Of a stretch of DNA of 64,000 nt, positions 1 to 10,485 are shown piece by piece. The DNA is taken from contig CM038047.1 in assembly GCA_021397845.1 (NCBI GenBank), positions 130,926,112 to 130,990,111 of the forward strand, written 5' to 3'. The stretch comes from Areca catechu. Taxonomy: Eukaryota; Streptophyta; Magnoliopsida; Arecales; Arecaceae. Made by a program: the position numbers and the translations under genes. Positions within the stretch are counted from its first letter, which is position 1, and every line of letters starts with the position of its first letter. The notes under the pieces are model-generated. The model made no database searches, was not told the origin of the DNA, and saw only the letters and a list, made by a program, of their open reading frames with translations.

Positions 1-711
1 AAGAGAGAAGTGAAGAGAAGTCTATTCAAGAGCATTCAAGTCTACTTAAAAGCCATAAAGCCAATATTCTCTCCAAACTTCAAATCAAAAAGTCTCTTCT
101 AGATTGATTCCATTGAAAAGCCTACTAGCTTATCCTTACTTCATTCCAAAAAGAGGCACCTTGAAGAAGAGTGAAGACAAAGCATCCTTTTGAGCTTCAA
201 AGATTCCAATATACTCTTGAAGAGAGTTTGTTGTAGCTTTTAAATTTCATATATGTTTTAATTGTGATTTGACCTTGCTTTCAAGGGTGTCTTAAAAGAA
301 GGTTATTGTGGTTTGTTGGTGAGCTAAAGGGACAAAACCAACTAGGGTTAACTTGTGAGCCCAAAGACAAAACAAGTATTTAGGTTTGTTGGTAAGCCTA
401 GGTGACAAAACCAACTTAGGTTTTGACTTGTGAGCCTTGTGAAAAACAAGTCAACTGTAATCTGGTGTGGATTATAGTGGAATTCCCAAGGGTGGCTTGG
501 GGAGTGGATGTAGGTGCTAGGTTTGCATCGGACCACTATAAACTTTGTGTTTGTGTGTGATTGCTCTTTTTCTCTCGTACTATTTAATTATTGCTATCAT
601 CTTGCATCAAATTTATTATTGCTCACAAGCACCATTGGACCTTCATTTTATTGTATTAATTTTTTAAAAGACCTAATTCACCCCCCTCTTGGGCTCCATT
701 TCTGGGCAACA
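1..711 (+). repeat. Element A 5' LTR, 3' portion
   Basis: This stretch matches the 3' LTR of the same element at 22475-22728 plus 35842-36300 with scattered substitutions. It ends in ...GGCAACA directly before the tRNA primer site. The first ~750 bp of the LTR, with the TATA box, lie left of the window. It includes the tandem hairpin array at 315-452. Confidence 0.9.
315..452 (+). other. Array of four alternating RNA-hairpin motifs in Sirevirus LTR
   Basis: Four consecutive inverted repeats follow one another: GTTGGT/ACCAAC (315-320 with 337-342), ACTTGT/ACAAGT (351-356 with 372-377), GTTGGT/ACCAAC (388-393 with 410-415) and GACTTGT/ACAAGTC (425-431 with 446-452). The stems alternate, while each 14-16 nt loop starts GAGC or AAGC and ends in AAA. 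In the 3' LTR the same region lies about 350 LTR bases after the TATA box, so it should be transcribed. The base pairing is read directly; RNA function is inference. Confidence 0.65.
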
Positions 712-713
712 AG

Positions 714-725
714 TGGTATCAGAGC
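714..725 (+). promoter_or_regulatory. Element A primer binding site (initiator tRNA-Met)
   Basis: TGGTATCAGAGC, two bases after the LTR end, is the usual plant LTR-retrotransposon complement of the 3' end of initiator methionine tRNA. Confidence 0.9.
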
Positions 726-768
726 ACCGGTACTCTCTTGTAGGTCCAAGGATCTTGAGTAAAAGATC

Positions 769-2468
769 ATGACAGCCCCAATAGGCATGGGTATTGTCGA
801 AGGTCAAGCTTCAAACTGACCCCCACTTTTTAGTGGCACAAATTACAAATACTGGAAGACACGTATGCGCATATTTATATAAGCTCTTGATTATAATTTG
901 TGGAGAACAATTGTAAAAGGTCCTCATCAGCCTACAATGATGATTAATGGCATTCTCACTCTAAAAATGGAAGATGATTGGGATGAGAATGACATTAAGC
1001 AATTGAGCTTAATGCTAAGGCAATGAACCTTTTATTTTGCTTTCTTGATCCTAGTGAGTTTAATAGAATATCAAACTGTCTCTCCGCAAAGAAGATTTGG
1101 GATACACTTGAGGTTACCCATGAGGGTACACACCAAGTGAAAACCACCAAGGTTAACATGCTAATTCACACATATGAAATGTTTAAAATGGAATCTACTA
1201 AGTCTATCAGTGAGATGTATACTAGGTTCACAAACATTGTGAATGGCATGAGAAGTCTAGGAAAAATAATTTCTAACGGTGAACTTGTGAATAAACTTCT
1301 CAGGTCTCTACTAGCTTCATGGGATGCAAAGGTCACTGCAATTGAAGAAGCTAAAGATGTCAACACTCTCCCACTGGAACAACTGTTGGGTTCCTTGATG
1401 ACTTATGAGCTATCCCTCAAACAAAAGAACGGAGAGGTGGATAAAAAGAAGAAGACGATCGTGTTCAAATCTACTACTAGAGAGGACTCAAGCGAAGACT
1501 CTGAAGAGGATGACGAAGAAGATGAAACGGCTATGTTAGCAAGGAAATTCAAAAGGTTTATGAGGAAGAAAAAGTTCAACTACAAAAAGAAACCTCTGAA
1601 AGGTGAGCCGAGTAAGGAAAAAGACAAGGAAAAGAAGGAGGAGCAGCCCACATGTTTTGAGTGTAAGAAACCCGGGCATTTCAATGTAGACTGCCCCTTG
1701 TTAAAGAAAAGCAGAAGAAAGCTGAGAAAGAAAGCCATGATGGCAACCTGGAGTGAAAGTGAAGACTCCAACTCTGAGGAAGAATAGCAAGAAGTAGCAA
1801 ATTTCTGTCTGATGGCCGATCAAGAAGAGGTATGTTCTGAAACCGAAAATGAATTAACTTTTGATGAGCTTCATAAGATTTTTGATGAACTAGTCATAGA
1901 ATTTCAAAAATTAAAGTCAAAACATAAAGACGTATAGAAGCAAAATCTGGATCTAGCTAAAACAAACAACAACCTTTCAAATGAAAATGAATACCTTCTA
2001 ATACAAAATAAAAATTTAAATGATAAGATTATGGCTCTTGAAAAAGAAAAGGATATATTTGAAAAGAAAAGTAACTTACTTTCAAATAAAAAATTGTCAA
2101 GACAAAGCAAAGAAATTTTAATAGAAAACAAAAGATATAAAGAAGAAATCGAAAAACTAAAACCTTTTGTTGAAAAATTTACTTACAGTTCTGAAAAATT
2201 AAATTTACTATTAAATAACCAAAGAGCAGTATTTGACAAAGCTGAATTAGGATTCAGAACTCATAAGAAACAGAAACTCTTTAAAAATTTCTTTGTGCCT
2301 GCATCTTCATCCATTACATGCTATACTTGTGGTATTAAAGGACATAAATCTTATATGTGCAACAAAAGAAAATTAAATAACACTAAGAAAGTTTGGGTTC
2401 CAAAAGGAACCAATACCACTAACCAAAAAGGACCCAAGATGGCTTGGGTACCTAAAGTCTCCACTTGA
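769..2468 (+). pseudogene. gag: Element A gag, broken
   Basis: This is Sirevirus-type gag, the nucleocapsid/capsid polyprotein. The N-terminal part, with its FSGTNYKYW segment, matches the copia gag family; a Lys/Glu-rich region follows, then a CCHC knuckle (C-X2-C-X4-H-X4-C) near 1654-1695, a long coiled-coil-like lysine/glutamate stretch and a second CCHC near 2319-2360. The start at 769 is the first ATG after the PBS. Breaks: an in-frame TGA near 816 and TAA near 879, a one-base frameshift near 1010, then TAG at 1785-1787 and another near 1936. From 1023 onward all pieces share one frame. The two separated knuckles and long C-terminal coiled coil are usual for Sireviruses, whose gag is long. 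Confidence 0.85.
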
Positions 2469-2507
2469 TCTTTATTGTAGGTATGTCTTGCAACCAACAA
2501 GAAAAGA

Positions 2508-4702
2508 ATGTGGTACCTTGATAGTGGTTGCTCAAGGCATATGACAGGAGATGTGGAGCAGTTCTCATCACTCACATATCAAAATGGTGGCAATGTAACT
2601 TTTGGTGATAATGGAAAGGGCAAAATAATCGGTATTGATAAAATCCATATCACCCCTACCTCTTATATTGATAATGTTTTATATGTTGATGGATTAAAAC
2701 ATAACTTGCTTAGCATTAGTCAATTTTGTGACAAAAATTTTAAAGTTGTTTTTGAATCTTCTTTGTGTATTGTTTCTAGTCTAGATGATAATGGCATTAA
2801 GTTCATCGGTCATAGGCATGGCAATATTTATATGGTTGATCTTGATGATCTCCCTATTCAGAAAGGTCAATGTCTAGTGGCAATGGAAGCCAAGATCGAT
2901 GAAACTAGTTGGCTTTGGCATCGTAGACTAGGACATGCAAGCATGCATTTAATTTCAAAACTTAGCAAAAAGAATTTAGTAAAAGATTTGCCTAAACTCA
3001 ATTTTGAAAAAGATAAGATTTGCAGTGCATGTCAACTTGGAAAACAAACAAAATCTTCTTTCAAACCAAAAGGAGTAATCTCTACATCTAGACCTTTGGA
3101 ATTGCTTCATATGGACCTCTTTGGGCCTACTAGAACATCTAGTTTAGGAGGTAAGAAGTTTGGTCTAGTCATTGTAGATGATTTCTCAAGTTTTACTTGG
3201 GTCATGTTTTTAGCACATAAAGATGAAACGTTTTCTGAATTTATTAGATTTCACAAAAGAGTTTTAAATGAAAAAGGTATTTCAGTAATATCTTTAAGAA
3301 GTGATCATGGAACTGAATTTGAAAATGTTGATTTTAATAAATTCTGTATTGAAAATGGAATTCATCATAATTTTTCTGCACCTAGGACACCTCAACAAAA
3401 TGGGGTAGTAGAAAGAAAAAATAGAACTCTTGAAGAAATGGAACACACCATGCTTTGTGAAAATGATTTACCTAAATACTTTTGGGCGGAAGCCATAAAT
3501 ACTGCATGCTATATTTTAAATCGAGTTTTAATTCGACCGATTTTAAAGAAAACCCCTTATGAGCTTTGGAAGGGTAGAAAACTTTCAATCCGTTATTTTC
3601 ATGTTTTTGGATGCCGTTGTTTCATCTTAAATAATGGTAAAGATAATCTAAGTAAATTTGATGCCAAATCAGATGAGGGAGTCTTTCTAGGCTACTCCAC
3701 ATCTAGTAAGGCATACAGGGTCTTCAACGGAAGGACACTTGTTGTTGAAGAATCCATTCATGTGGTATTTGATGAAACTAACCAAAAATCTTCAAGAAAA
3801 GAAGATGTACTTTTTGATGAATCAGGTAGCAAGAAAACTGAAGAAATAAACAACAATGAAGGACTTACCAAGGAACAGAATGATGATCAAAACACTGACG
3901 GAGATCAAGCACAAGGTGATGAAAATACATTAACTGTTGATCCATTACCAAAAGAATGGAGGTATGCTCATGGACACCCAAAAGAACTAATTATAGGTGA
4001 TCCATCTAAAGGTGTAAGTACTCGATCATCTCTTAGAAATATTTGTGATTACTTAGCTTTTGTGTCTCAAATTAAATCTAAAACTATTGAGGAAGCTGAA
4101 TGTGATAGTAATTGGATAAATGCTATGCAAGATAAACTTAATCAATTTAAAAGGAACAATGTTTGGATACTAGTGGATAGGCCTTCAAACACATCAATTA
4201 TTGGCACAAAATGGGTTTTTCGAAATAAACTTGATGAAAATGGAATAGTAATTAGAAATAAAGCTAGACTAGTTGCCAAAGGATACAATCAGAAGGAAGG
4301 GATAGATTTTGATGAAACCTTTGCTCTTGTGGCTAGACTTGAGGCAATTAGGCTATTGTTGGCTTTTTCTTGTTTCATGAATTTTAAACTATATCAAATG
4401 GATGTTAAAAGTGCCTTTTTAAATGGATTAATTGAAGAAGAAGTTTATGTTGAACAACCCCCTGGTTTTGAAAGTTCTGAATTTCCAAATCATATTTATA
4501 AACATCATAAAGCTTTATATGGATTAAAACAAGCTCCAAGAGCTTGGTATGATCGTTTAAGCTCCTTTTTGCTAAAAATAATTTTACTAGAGGTAATATA
4601 GATAAAACTTTGTTTTTAAAAAAAAAGAATGATGATCTCTTAGTAGTACAAATCTATGTTTATGATATAATATTTGGTGCTACTAATGAATCTCTTTGTC
4701 AA
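2508..4702 (+). pseudogene. pol: Element A pol, 5' part (protease, integrase, RT N-terminal half)
   Basis: The frame continues that of gag after a TGA and a TAG in the spacer. The protease catalytic triad DSG is at 2520-2528. A GAG-pre-integrase HHCC segment (HRRLGH...CSACQLGK) follows near 2920-3060. The integrase core has its D,D,E residues in LHMDLFGP, SDHGTEF and NGVVERKNR. The copia RT begins near 4160 and runs through the Ty1 landmarks KARLVAKGY, DVKSAF and YGLKQAPRAWY. The frame is lost near 4580, and the reverse transcriptase is cut at 4702 by the D insert. The order integrase before RT is diagnostic of copia. Confidence 0.92.
4599..4702 (+). repeat. 104-bp RT segment, left copy of a flanking duplication
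   Basis: This segment matches 8766-8869 with four mismatches and no gaps, so the same part of RT is present on both sides of the 4703-8765 insert. Two of the mismatches change the catalytic YVDD (8822-8833) to YVYD in this left copy (4655-4666). Confidence 0.9.
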
Positions 4703-6480
4703 TGATGCAGAACGAAAGCTCTGATACCAAAATTGATACAGAACGAAAGCTCTGATACAAAAAAGGATGCAGAACAAAAAAGATGATACGATGCGGAAGT
4801 AAATTAAAATTAATATATTTTTTTTATTTATTTATTTTCAGAAGTCGGCTTTGACTCAAAGGAAAAGATAAACTAATGTTGAAAGAAACTAAGAAATGAC
4901 AGAAAGCATAATTAAAAGGAGTGGATTATCAGAGTAACTCAGAAGTAGGATCGCTGGGGATTGAGAAACCCCCAGACCTAGGGTTTACTCCTCTTTCAAG
5001 AAACAGACGAAGAGAGAAGAGAAGGTTTTATACCTGACTGTGATATCTCTCGTTGCTTCAATTGAAGGACACTCTCGAGCAGATTGTAGGATCCTTGGAG
5101 ACGGGGTATCTTCGCAATGGATCCTCGGATTGTAGTCCTATGGCAAGGTTGGCCTTCTTCTCGAACTCAGGATCTGGAAGAAGAAGAACAAAAAAAAAGA
5201 ACCAGAAACTCAAAGAAAGACACTGACCTGAGGACTTAATGAAATTGTTGGATGTAGAAGTTCCGGAGATCTTGATACTGATCTGACTCTTCTTTGAACT
5301 TGCTCTGTAGTTGAAACAGTTGATCTGAACCTGGATGCTGGTGGCCGGCCTTTATGTGGAAGAGAGGGGCCGTGGGATGTAGATGGAAAATTAGGGTTTG
5401 GTGGTGGAGTAGAGATGGGTGGACTAAGCTAGAGTTTTGGGGTTGGAGATCTCACACCTCCTCAAGGTTCCTAGGGAACCCGGATTTACTCCCTCACGGA
5501 GCTCAACACTTGAATACAAGTGCGGAAGAGAGAAACACAAAGTTGCTCACAAAGAAATTGATTTCATTCATCAGATTATTCAAGAGTTACATAGAGTTGA
5601 ATATATAGATATAACAAAGAAATAAAATTTTATACACTTCCCATGTGGGACTAATAGGACTAACCCACACTTTAGGCATCAAATTCTCTTCCCAAGACTC
5701 CTTCCATGAGTGGGTAGCCCAAAAACTCCAAGAAAACTTGAAAATCAGCTCCAAATGGTAGGTTATGGTGGTGTCTCCTGGTATCTCTCCATGAATCAAG
5801 GATTTTCCCTTCAGGTTTGGCTCTTTTGGACACCTCCTAGTCTTGCTCCACAAGTTTAGGCTTCTTCCTTTCATGGCTTTGGCACTTTAGGAAACTTTTG
5901 GGTGCCTCCTTGATTTTCTCCCCAAGACATGCTCTCTTCCCTTTTATAACTTGGATTTTTATGGAACATTATGGGGCACCTCCTTGATCCTCTCTTCAAG
6001 AAAAATTCTTGCCATCCTGGCTTGGGTTTATCTGGAAAGAAGTTGGCTCCTCCTTGGATTGAGGTATCTTGATGGATTTCTCCCCCAGTGGCGCATGAAA
6101 GAAGGGACCTGCTTTCTTGTGGTGTGGGGACCAAGGCACACTGGATGGAGATGTGGCGCCTCCTGGACTCTGGCGTGTGGCTGGGAGTGTGGCGCCCACA
6201 TGCTTGGGCCTGGAAGAAAAAATTGGGCACCCTGGACCTTGACTTGATTTAAAAAAAATGGCACCAACCTGGAGAAGACCTAGACCACTACTAGGACTTT
6301 TACTGAGTCAACATGACTCAACAAAATTTAAACTGTAGGGAAATACAGACTCAAGACTAAAATTGAGTTGACTAAGTCATCCCTAATTACAAAACCAGAA
6401 AATTCTAATTCTTCGGGTAAGGTCAATCAGACATCCAGATGGAGCCCTGAAGTCTTCTTCTGAGTCTGGTGCCCGCACCA
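4703..6480 (-). repeat. Element D: reverse-oriented Tekay LTR
   Basis: Read on the minus strand this aligns along most of its length with the LTRs of element B. It starts at the same TGGTGCGGGCACCA terminus (6480 leftward), has a TATA-like CTATATAT near 5600, the same leader-exon-like stretches, and ends in CTGCATCA-like sequence at 4703. It is ~1.78 kb against ~1.61 kb for B and clearly diverged, so it is an older or different subfamily. Its 3' end carries a short tandem repeat at 4704-4781. Confidence 0.85.
4704..4781 (-). repeat. 31-bp tandem repeat spanning the LTR end and PBS of element D
   Basis: Units lie at 4704-4734 and 4735-4765, with a partial unit at 4766-4781. Each full unit contains GATRCAGAAC (the LTR end) followed by GCTCTGATACMA, the complement of the initiator-Met primer site. 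A single LTR/PBS boundary has therefore been multiplied head to tail. Confidence 0.8.
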
Positions 6481-7275
6481 ATTCTCCCGGGGTGGGAGGA
6501 ACTCGACCCTATCGAGTAAGGCACAAGTTGGCTCTGATATCTCTCCAAGAGGTCTGGATCCAAATCTTGTAGTTCTTCTTGGGAGATCCAAGAGTCATCA
6601 GAGTCTGGCCTTCCTTGCCAGCGGACTAGGTATCTTTGGTATCCTCGATTTCGAGTAGAGATAACCTGATCATCCAGGATCTTTTCAATCTGCTCTTTCC
6701 TCACAGGCCAGTTTGTTGGTGGACACACAGGATCGGGATCACTCTCAATAACAGGATTAGATTCAAAAGGCTCACTAGGAATCACAGCTGGCTCCCTGTT
6801 CTCTACTAGGTCTGTAATGTTGAAAGTAGAGCTATTGCCTAGTTCTGGAGGCAACTCGAGCACATAGGCATTGGATCCTACTCTCTTCACTACTTTAAAT
6901 GGTCCAGCTCCTCTAGCATGTAACTTTCTAACGGTTCCAGGAGAAAATCGCTCAGGCCTTAACCTAATCATTACATAGTCTCTCTCAACAAAAGTTTTCA
7001 CTCGTCTTTGAGAATCAACCAACTTCTTATAAGTTTCATTACTTAAAGTTATTTTGGCATGAATTTCTTTATGCAAGTCCTTTACATGCTATGCAAGTGC
7101 ATCAAGAGACTTGTGTGTGTGGGCTAATAGTGAAATCAGATCAAGTGGTGTGAGAGGCTTGTATCCATGAATAATTTCAAAGGGACTCTAGCCTATAGAC
7201 CTATTGATCGAAACATTGAATGCAATTTCAGCCCTGGATAAAATACAAATCCCAATTCCTGGTGCTCTCAATCAA
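6423..7275 (-). pseudogene. pol: Element D pol 3' end (integrase C-terminus and chromodomain)
   Basis: The open part at 6423-7076 encodes the end of a Tekay/Del polyprotein: an integrase C-terminal region (GDYVMIRLRPERF-like, here RDYV), then a chromodomain with RNRGYQRYLVRWQGRP and DSWIS. The protein ends 58 bases inside the LTR, exactly as in element B. Similarity to B continues rightward with stops to about 7275 (the region before the chromodomain, including the SPFEI-like motif) and then ends. The rest of gag-pol is missing, so D is a 3'-end truncated copy. Confidence 0.88.
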
Positions 7276-8204
7276 ACCAAAATCTGAGTCAAAATCTGGT
7301 GCTCTCCTTATTTTTTAGCTAGGGTTTGAGAGGGAAAAGGATTCTCATATAAAGACTAATGTGCCCTTACTTGGAGCCCAAGGTTAAGGGTCTATTTAAG
7401 GGACCCTAGCCTCTTGTATGAAGGGAGGATTTTGATGAATGAAAACCTTGAGTTCTTCTATTGAGTTATGTGATACCCTGCTGTGTGCATAAAGGGGTTT
7501 GCGAGAGTTTTTCTTTCCAGTGCTGCAATCATCTTCCTGCTGCCAACAAGCATCTCAGATCCCTGGACGCCCACTCCAAAAGAAGCCTTCCCTTGCTATT
7601 TTTCCTTTGTTTTCTTGTTCCTTTATGAGTTTTCTAACCCTTGACAGGTCGTTTACAGGTCCCCGAGTTCCTACGAATCCAACGACTCCAGCCAAGCCTC
7701 AATCGGATCACCGAGCAGAAAGCCGGGTATCCGTGGGTCTTTGGCTCAGTTTTCCAGGCCGCATCCGTCGAGGAACGAGAGACCCTTTGCTACGATCTTC
7801 ACAGACATTGTCAGGTACACCCCCTCTACCTCCATTAGTTTTATTGTAGGAGAACTTGCCCTAACCGAGGCTTCTCAGCCCCGGCGATCCTTCTTTTCTA
7901 CTTTTCTAGGTCCTAATCTGCATGCTGATATTCTAAAATTCATATAAAATTTCCTACAACTTATTTTAATCTGAAATTCGGGAATTAATCACTCAACCCC
8001 ACATATAAAACATACAAAAAAATTTGCATGCATATTAGTTCCCCATCACTCAAGTCAGCTTGAGCAAAAACACAGGAAAAGGCTCAAACGGTAAACTATC
8101 GATTTCTATGGATAAATCAATACTGGATCAAGCAGTCAAAAGCTCTAAATTGACTTTTAAAAACTCTAGATAATTTTTTCTATTTTTTTTGAAAAATTAG
8201 GTCA
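7276..8204. other. Unassigned LTR-like and AT-rich filler
   Basis: No protein domain is recognisable here. Near 7385-7450 is CTATTTAAG followed by a segment resembling the start of an LTR transcript, so part of it may be an LTR of an unidentified gypsy element. The AT-rich stretch from about 7930 to 8204 may be post-pol spacer of the antisense copia fragment that follows. The exon-like segment at 7648-7814 lies inside it. Confidence 0.4.
7648..7814 (+). other. Exon-like fragment, possible captured host exon
   Basis: A pyrimidine-rich tract ends in AG at 7646-7647, with another AG at 7657-7658. An open reading frame with conserved-looking composition follows (PEFLRIQRLQPSLN, KAGYPWVFGS, EERETLCYDLHRHC), and it stops at CAG|GTACAC at 7814/7815. 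From 7659 the segment is 156 nt, exactly 52 codons. I do not recognise the protein family. It could be a captured host exon or a chance open frame in an LTR. Confidence 0.35.
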
Positions 8205-8765
8205 ACAATTTTAATAAGGATCACATAGACCAAGTTCACCTCTAATCTTTTCAAATCTATCTTGGCTAAAAGGATTGGTAAAAATATCAGCTAATCGGTT
8301 CTCAGTTGGTATAAATTCTAATTCTACAACATTATTTAAGATATGATCTCTAATGAAATGATGTCTAATTTCTATATGCTTTATTCTAGAATGCTGAATT
8401 AGATTTTTTGATAAATTAATAGTACTAGTGTTATCACATTTGATAAGAATCTTAGACTAGATAACACCATAGTCTTCTAACTATTGCTTGATCCACAACA
8501 CTTATGCACAACAGCTCCCTGCAGCCATATATTCTGCCTCAGCAGAAGACAGTGCAACAGAGTTCTGTTTTCGACAGTGCCATGAAATCAAGTTGACACC
8601 TAGAAATTGGCATGTGCCACTGGTCCTCTTTCTATCAATCTTACAGCCACCATAATCAGCATCAGAATAGCTAATTAACTTTAAAGATGAATGCTTGGAA
8701 TACCATAATCCTATATTACATGTGCCTTTAAGATATTTGAAAATTCTTTTAACAGCAATAAAGTG
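8205..8765 (-). pseudogene. Antisense Sirevirus RNase H fragment
   Basis: The minus strand encodes a degraded copia RNase H and pol C-terminus parallel to 9210-9760 of element A: AVKRIFKYLKG, SYSDADYGGCK, SWHCRKQNSVALSSAEAEY, CDNT, then HSRIKHIE and the final RGELG segment. It has several stops. It abuts, in opposite orientation, the sense RT that resumes at 8766. Confidence 0.85.
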
Positions 8766-9768
8766 TAGATAAAACCTTGTTTTTAAAGAAAAAGAATGAT
8801 GATCTCTTAGTAGTACAAATCTATGTAGATGATATAATATTTGGTGCTACTAATGAATCTCTTTGTCAAGACTTTGCAAGATTAATGCAAGGTGAGTTCG
8901 CGATGAGTATGATGGGAGAACTGAATTTCTTCCTCGGACTCCAAATAAGGCAAACCAAAGAGGGGATCTTCATCAACCAAACAAAATACACAAAAGAAAT
9001 ACTCAAGAAATTTGGGATGGAGAACACTAAGCCTTTAGGTACCCTTATGAGCTCTACATGTAGACTTGACAAGGATGAATTAGGTAAGTCTATAGACCAA
9101 AAATTATATCATGGCATGATTGGTTCATTGTTATATCTTACTGCCAGTAGGCCAGATATCATGTTTAGTGTCTGTATGTGTGCTAGATATCAGTCCAATC
9201 CTAAAGAGTCTCATCTTTTGGCTGTTAAACGCATATTTAGATATCTATCTGGCTCAATTGAAATTGGTTTATGGTACTCTAGAGATTCTTCATTTGATTT
9301 AATTGCTTATTCTGATGCTGACTTTGCTGGGTGTAAACTTGATCGTAAAAGTACTAGTGGAACCTATCAGTTTCTTAGAGTAAATTTGATCTCCTGGAGT
9401 AGCAAGAAACAGAACTCAGTTGCTCTATCTACGGTGGAAGCCGAATATATAGCAGCTGGGAGCTGTTGGGCTCAAATCCTATGGATCAAACAACAACTCG
9501 AAGATTTTGGCATTAAACTAACTAAGACACCCATAAGATGTGACAATACTAGTGCAATCAACCTATCTAAAAATCCTGTGCAACATTCAAGAAGTAAACA
9601 CATTGAATAAGACATCATTTCATAAGAGATCATGTACAAAACTCTAATATAATTCTTGATTTTGTTTGTACTAATGATCAGTTAGCTGATGTGTTTACAA
9701 AGCCTTTGAGTGAGGATAGGTTCTGTCTAATTAGAAGAGAGTTAGGTGTCATTGATCCATTCTCCTAG
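8766..9768 (+). pseudogene. pol: Element A pol, 3' part (RT C-terminal half and RNase H)
   Basis: One open stretch at 8777-9609 contains RT palm motif YVDD (8822-8833), then LGLQI, the RT connection, and an Ty1 RNase H with catalytic residues in YSDADFAGC, VEAEY and RCDN. A missing A near 9608 shifts the frame; the remaining C-terminal 50 residues lie in the next frame and end at TAG 9766-9768. This is the continuation of the pol reading at 4702 but repeats 104 bp of it. Confidence 0.9.
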
Positions 9769-10480
9769 AACTCTCTTAGTATCTTTTTTACCTAAATCCT
9801 AAAGCTCAAAACCTATTGATTAAAACCCCAAAACTTTGTCAAAATTTTTTCTATTTTTTTCGGATTTTCTCGAATTTTTTGGCCAAGTGTCGACACTTAG
9901 AAAGTGTCAAGTGTCGACACCTGACCAAGTGTCGACACTTGACAAATCCAAAGTGTCGACACTTGCGAATCTGAAACTGTTTTTAAACGGACCGAATGAT
10001 GGTTTTTTGAAATCTTCTTCCCCCCTGATTTCTTGGAACAGTGGTCCCCTCTATCCAAATCCGTCCTTTCACCCCTCAATCCTTTACAAATCAGGTATTT
10101 CTCCTTTCTAATTTCATTTTATTTTTCTTTGTTTTTTAATTTTGTTGTTTTCGAACCAAACAACTGTGTTTTGGGTTTTCCAAATATTTTTCTTGAATCT
10201 AACCAGACTTTTGCATGTTTTAATGAATTTCTAAAACTCCATTTGAGGGAATAATGTTTTAGATTTGTTTTTCTCGGATTTCCCTCATCTTTTGGCCGTT
10301 TTTCACAAAAATCACTGTTTCATTAATTTTGGGCAAAATAAATTGGGTTTTCATCTAAATTAAGTTTACTAAATTTATTTATTGACTATTTGGAAAGGTT
10401 TTTCATGATACATTTGCGACATTTTTGCCTATTTGCTAAAATCCTAAGTGTTTAGATCAAAACCCACATGTTTTTATCTT
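9769..10480 (+). other. Element A spacer between pol and third ORF (left part)
   Basis: This is AT-rich non-coding DNA of element A with no credible ORF. It contains the palindrome cluster at 9884-9965 and ends at the Tekay insertion site. The spacer resumes at 19357. Confidence 0.7.
9884..9965 (+). repeat. Palindrome cluster (GTGTCGACAC), internal
   Basis: Four exact copies of GTGTCGACAC lie in 82 bp, one within the perfect 16-mer palindrome CAAGTGTCGACACTTG. The same motif is clustered in U3 of the LTR (22005-22318) and in element E (37857-38053). Confidence 0.85.
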
Positions 10481-10485
10481 TAGAC
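10481..10485. repeat. TSD of element B, left copy (TAGAC)
   Basis: TAGAC directly precedes the 5' LTR and is repeated at 19352-19356 directly after the 3' LTR: a 5-bp target-site duplication showing B inserted as a unit into element A. Confidence 0.92.
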
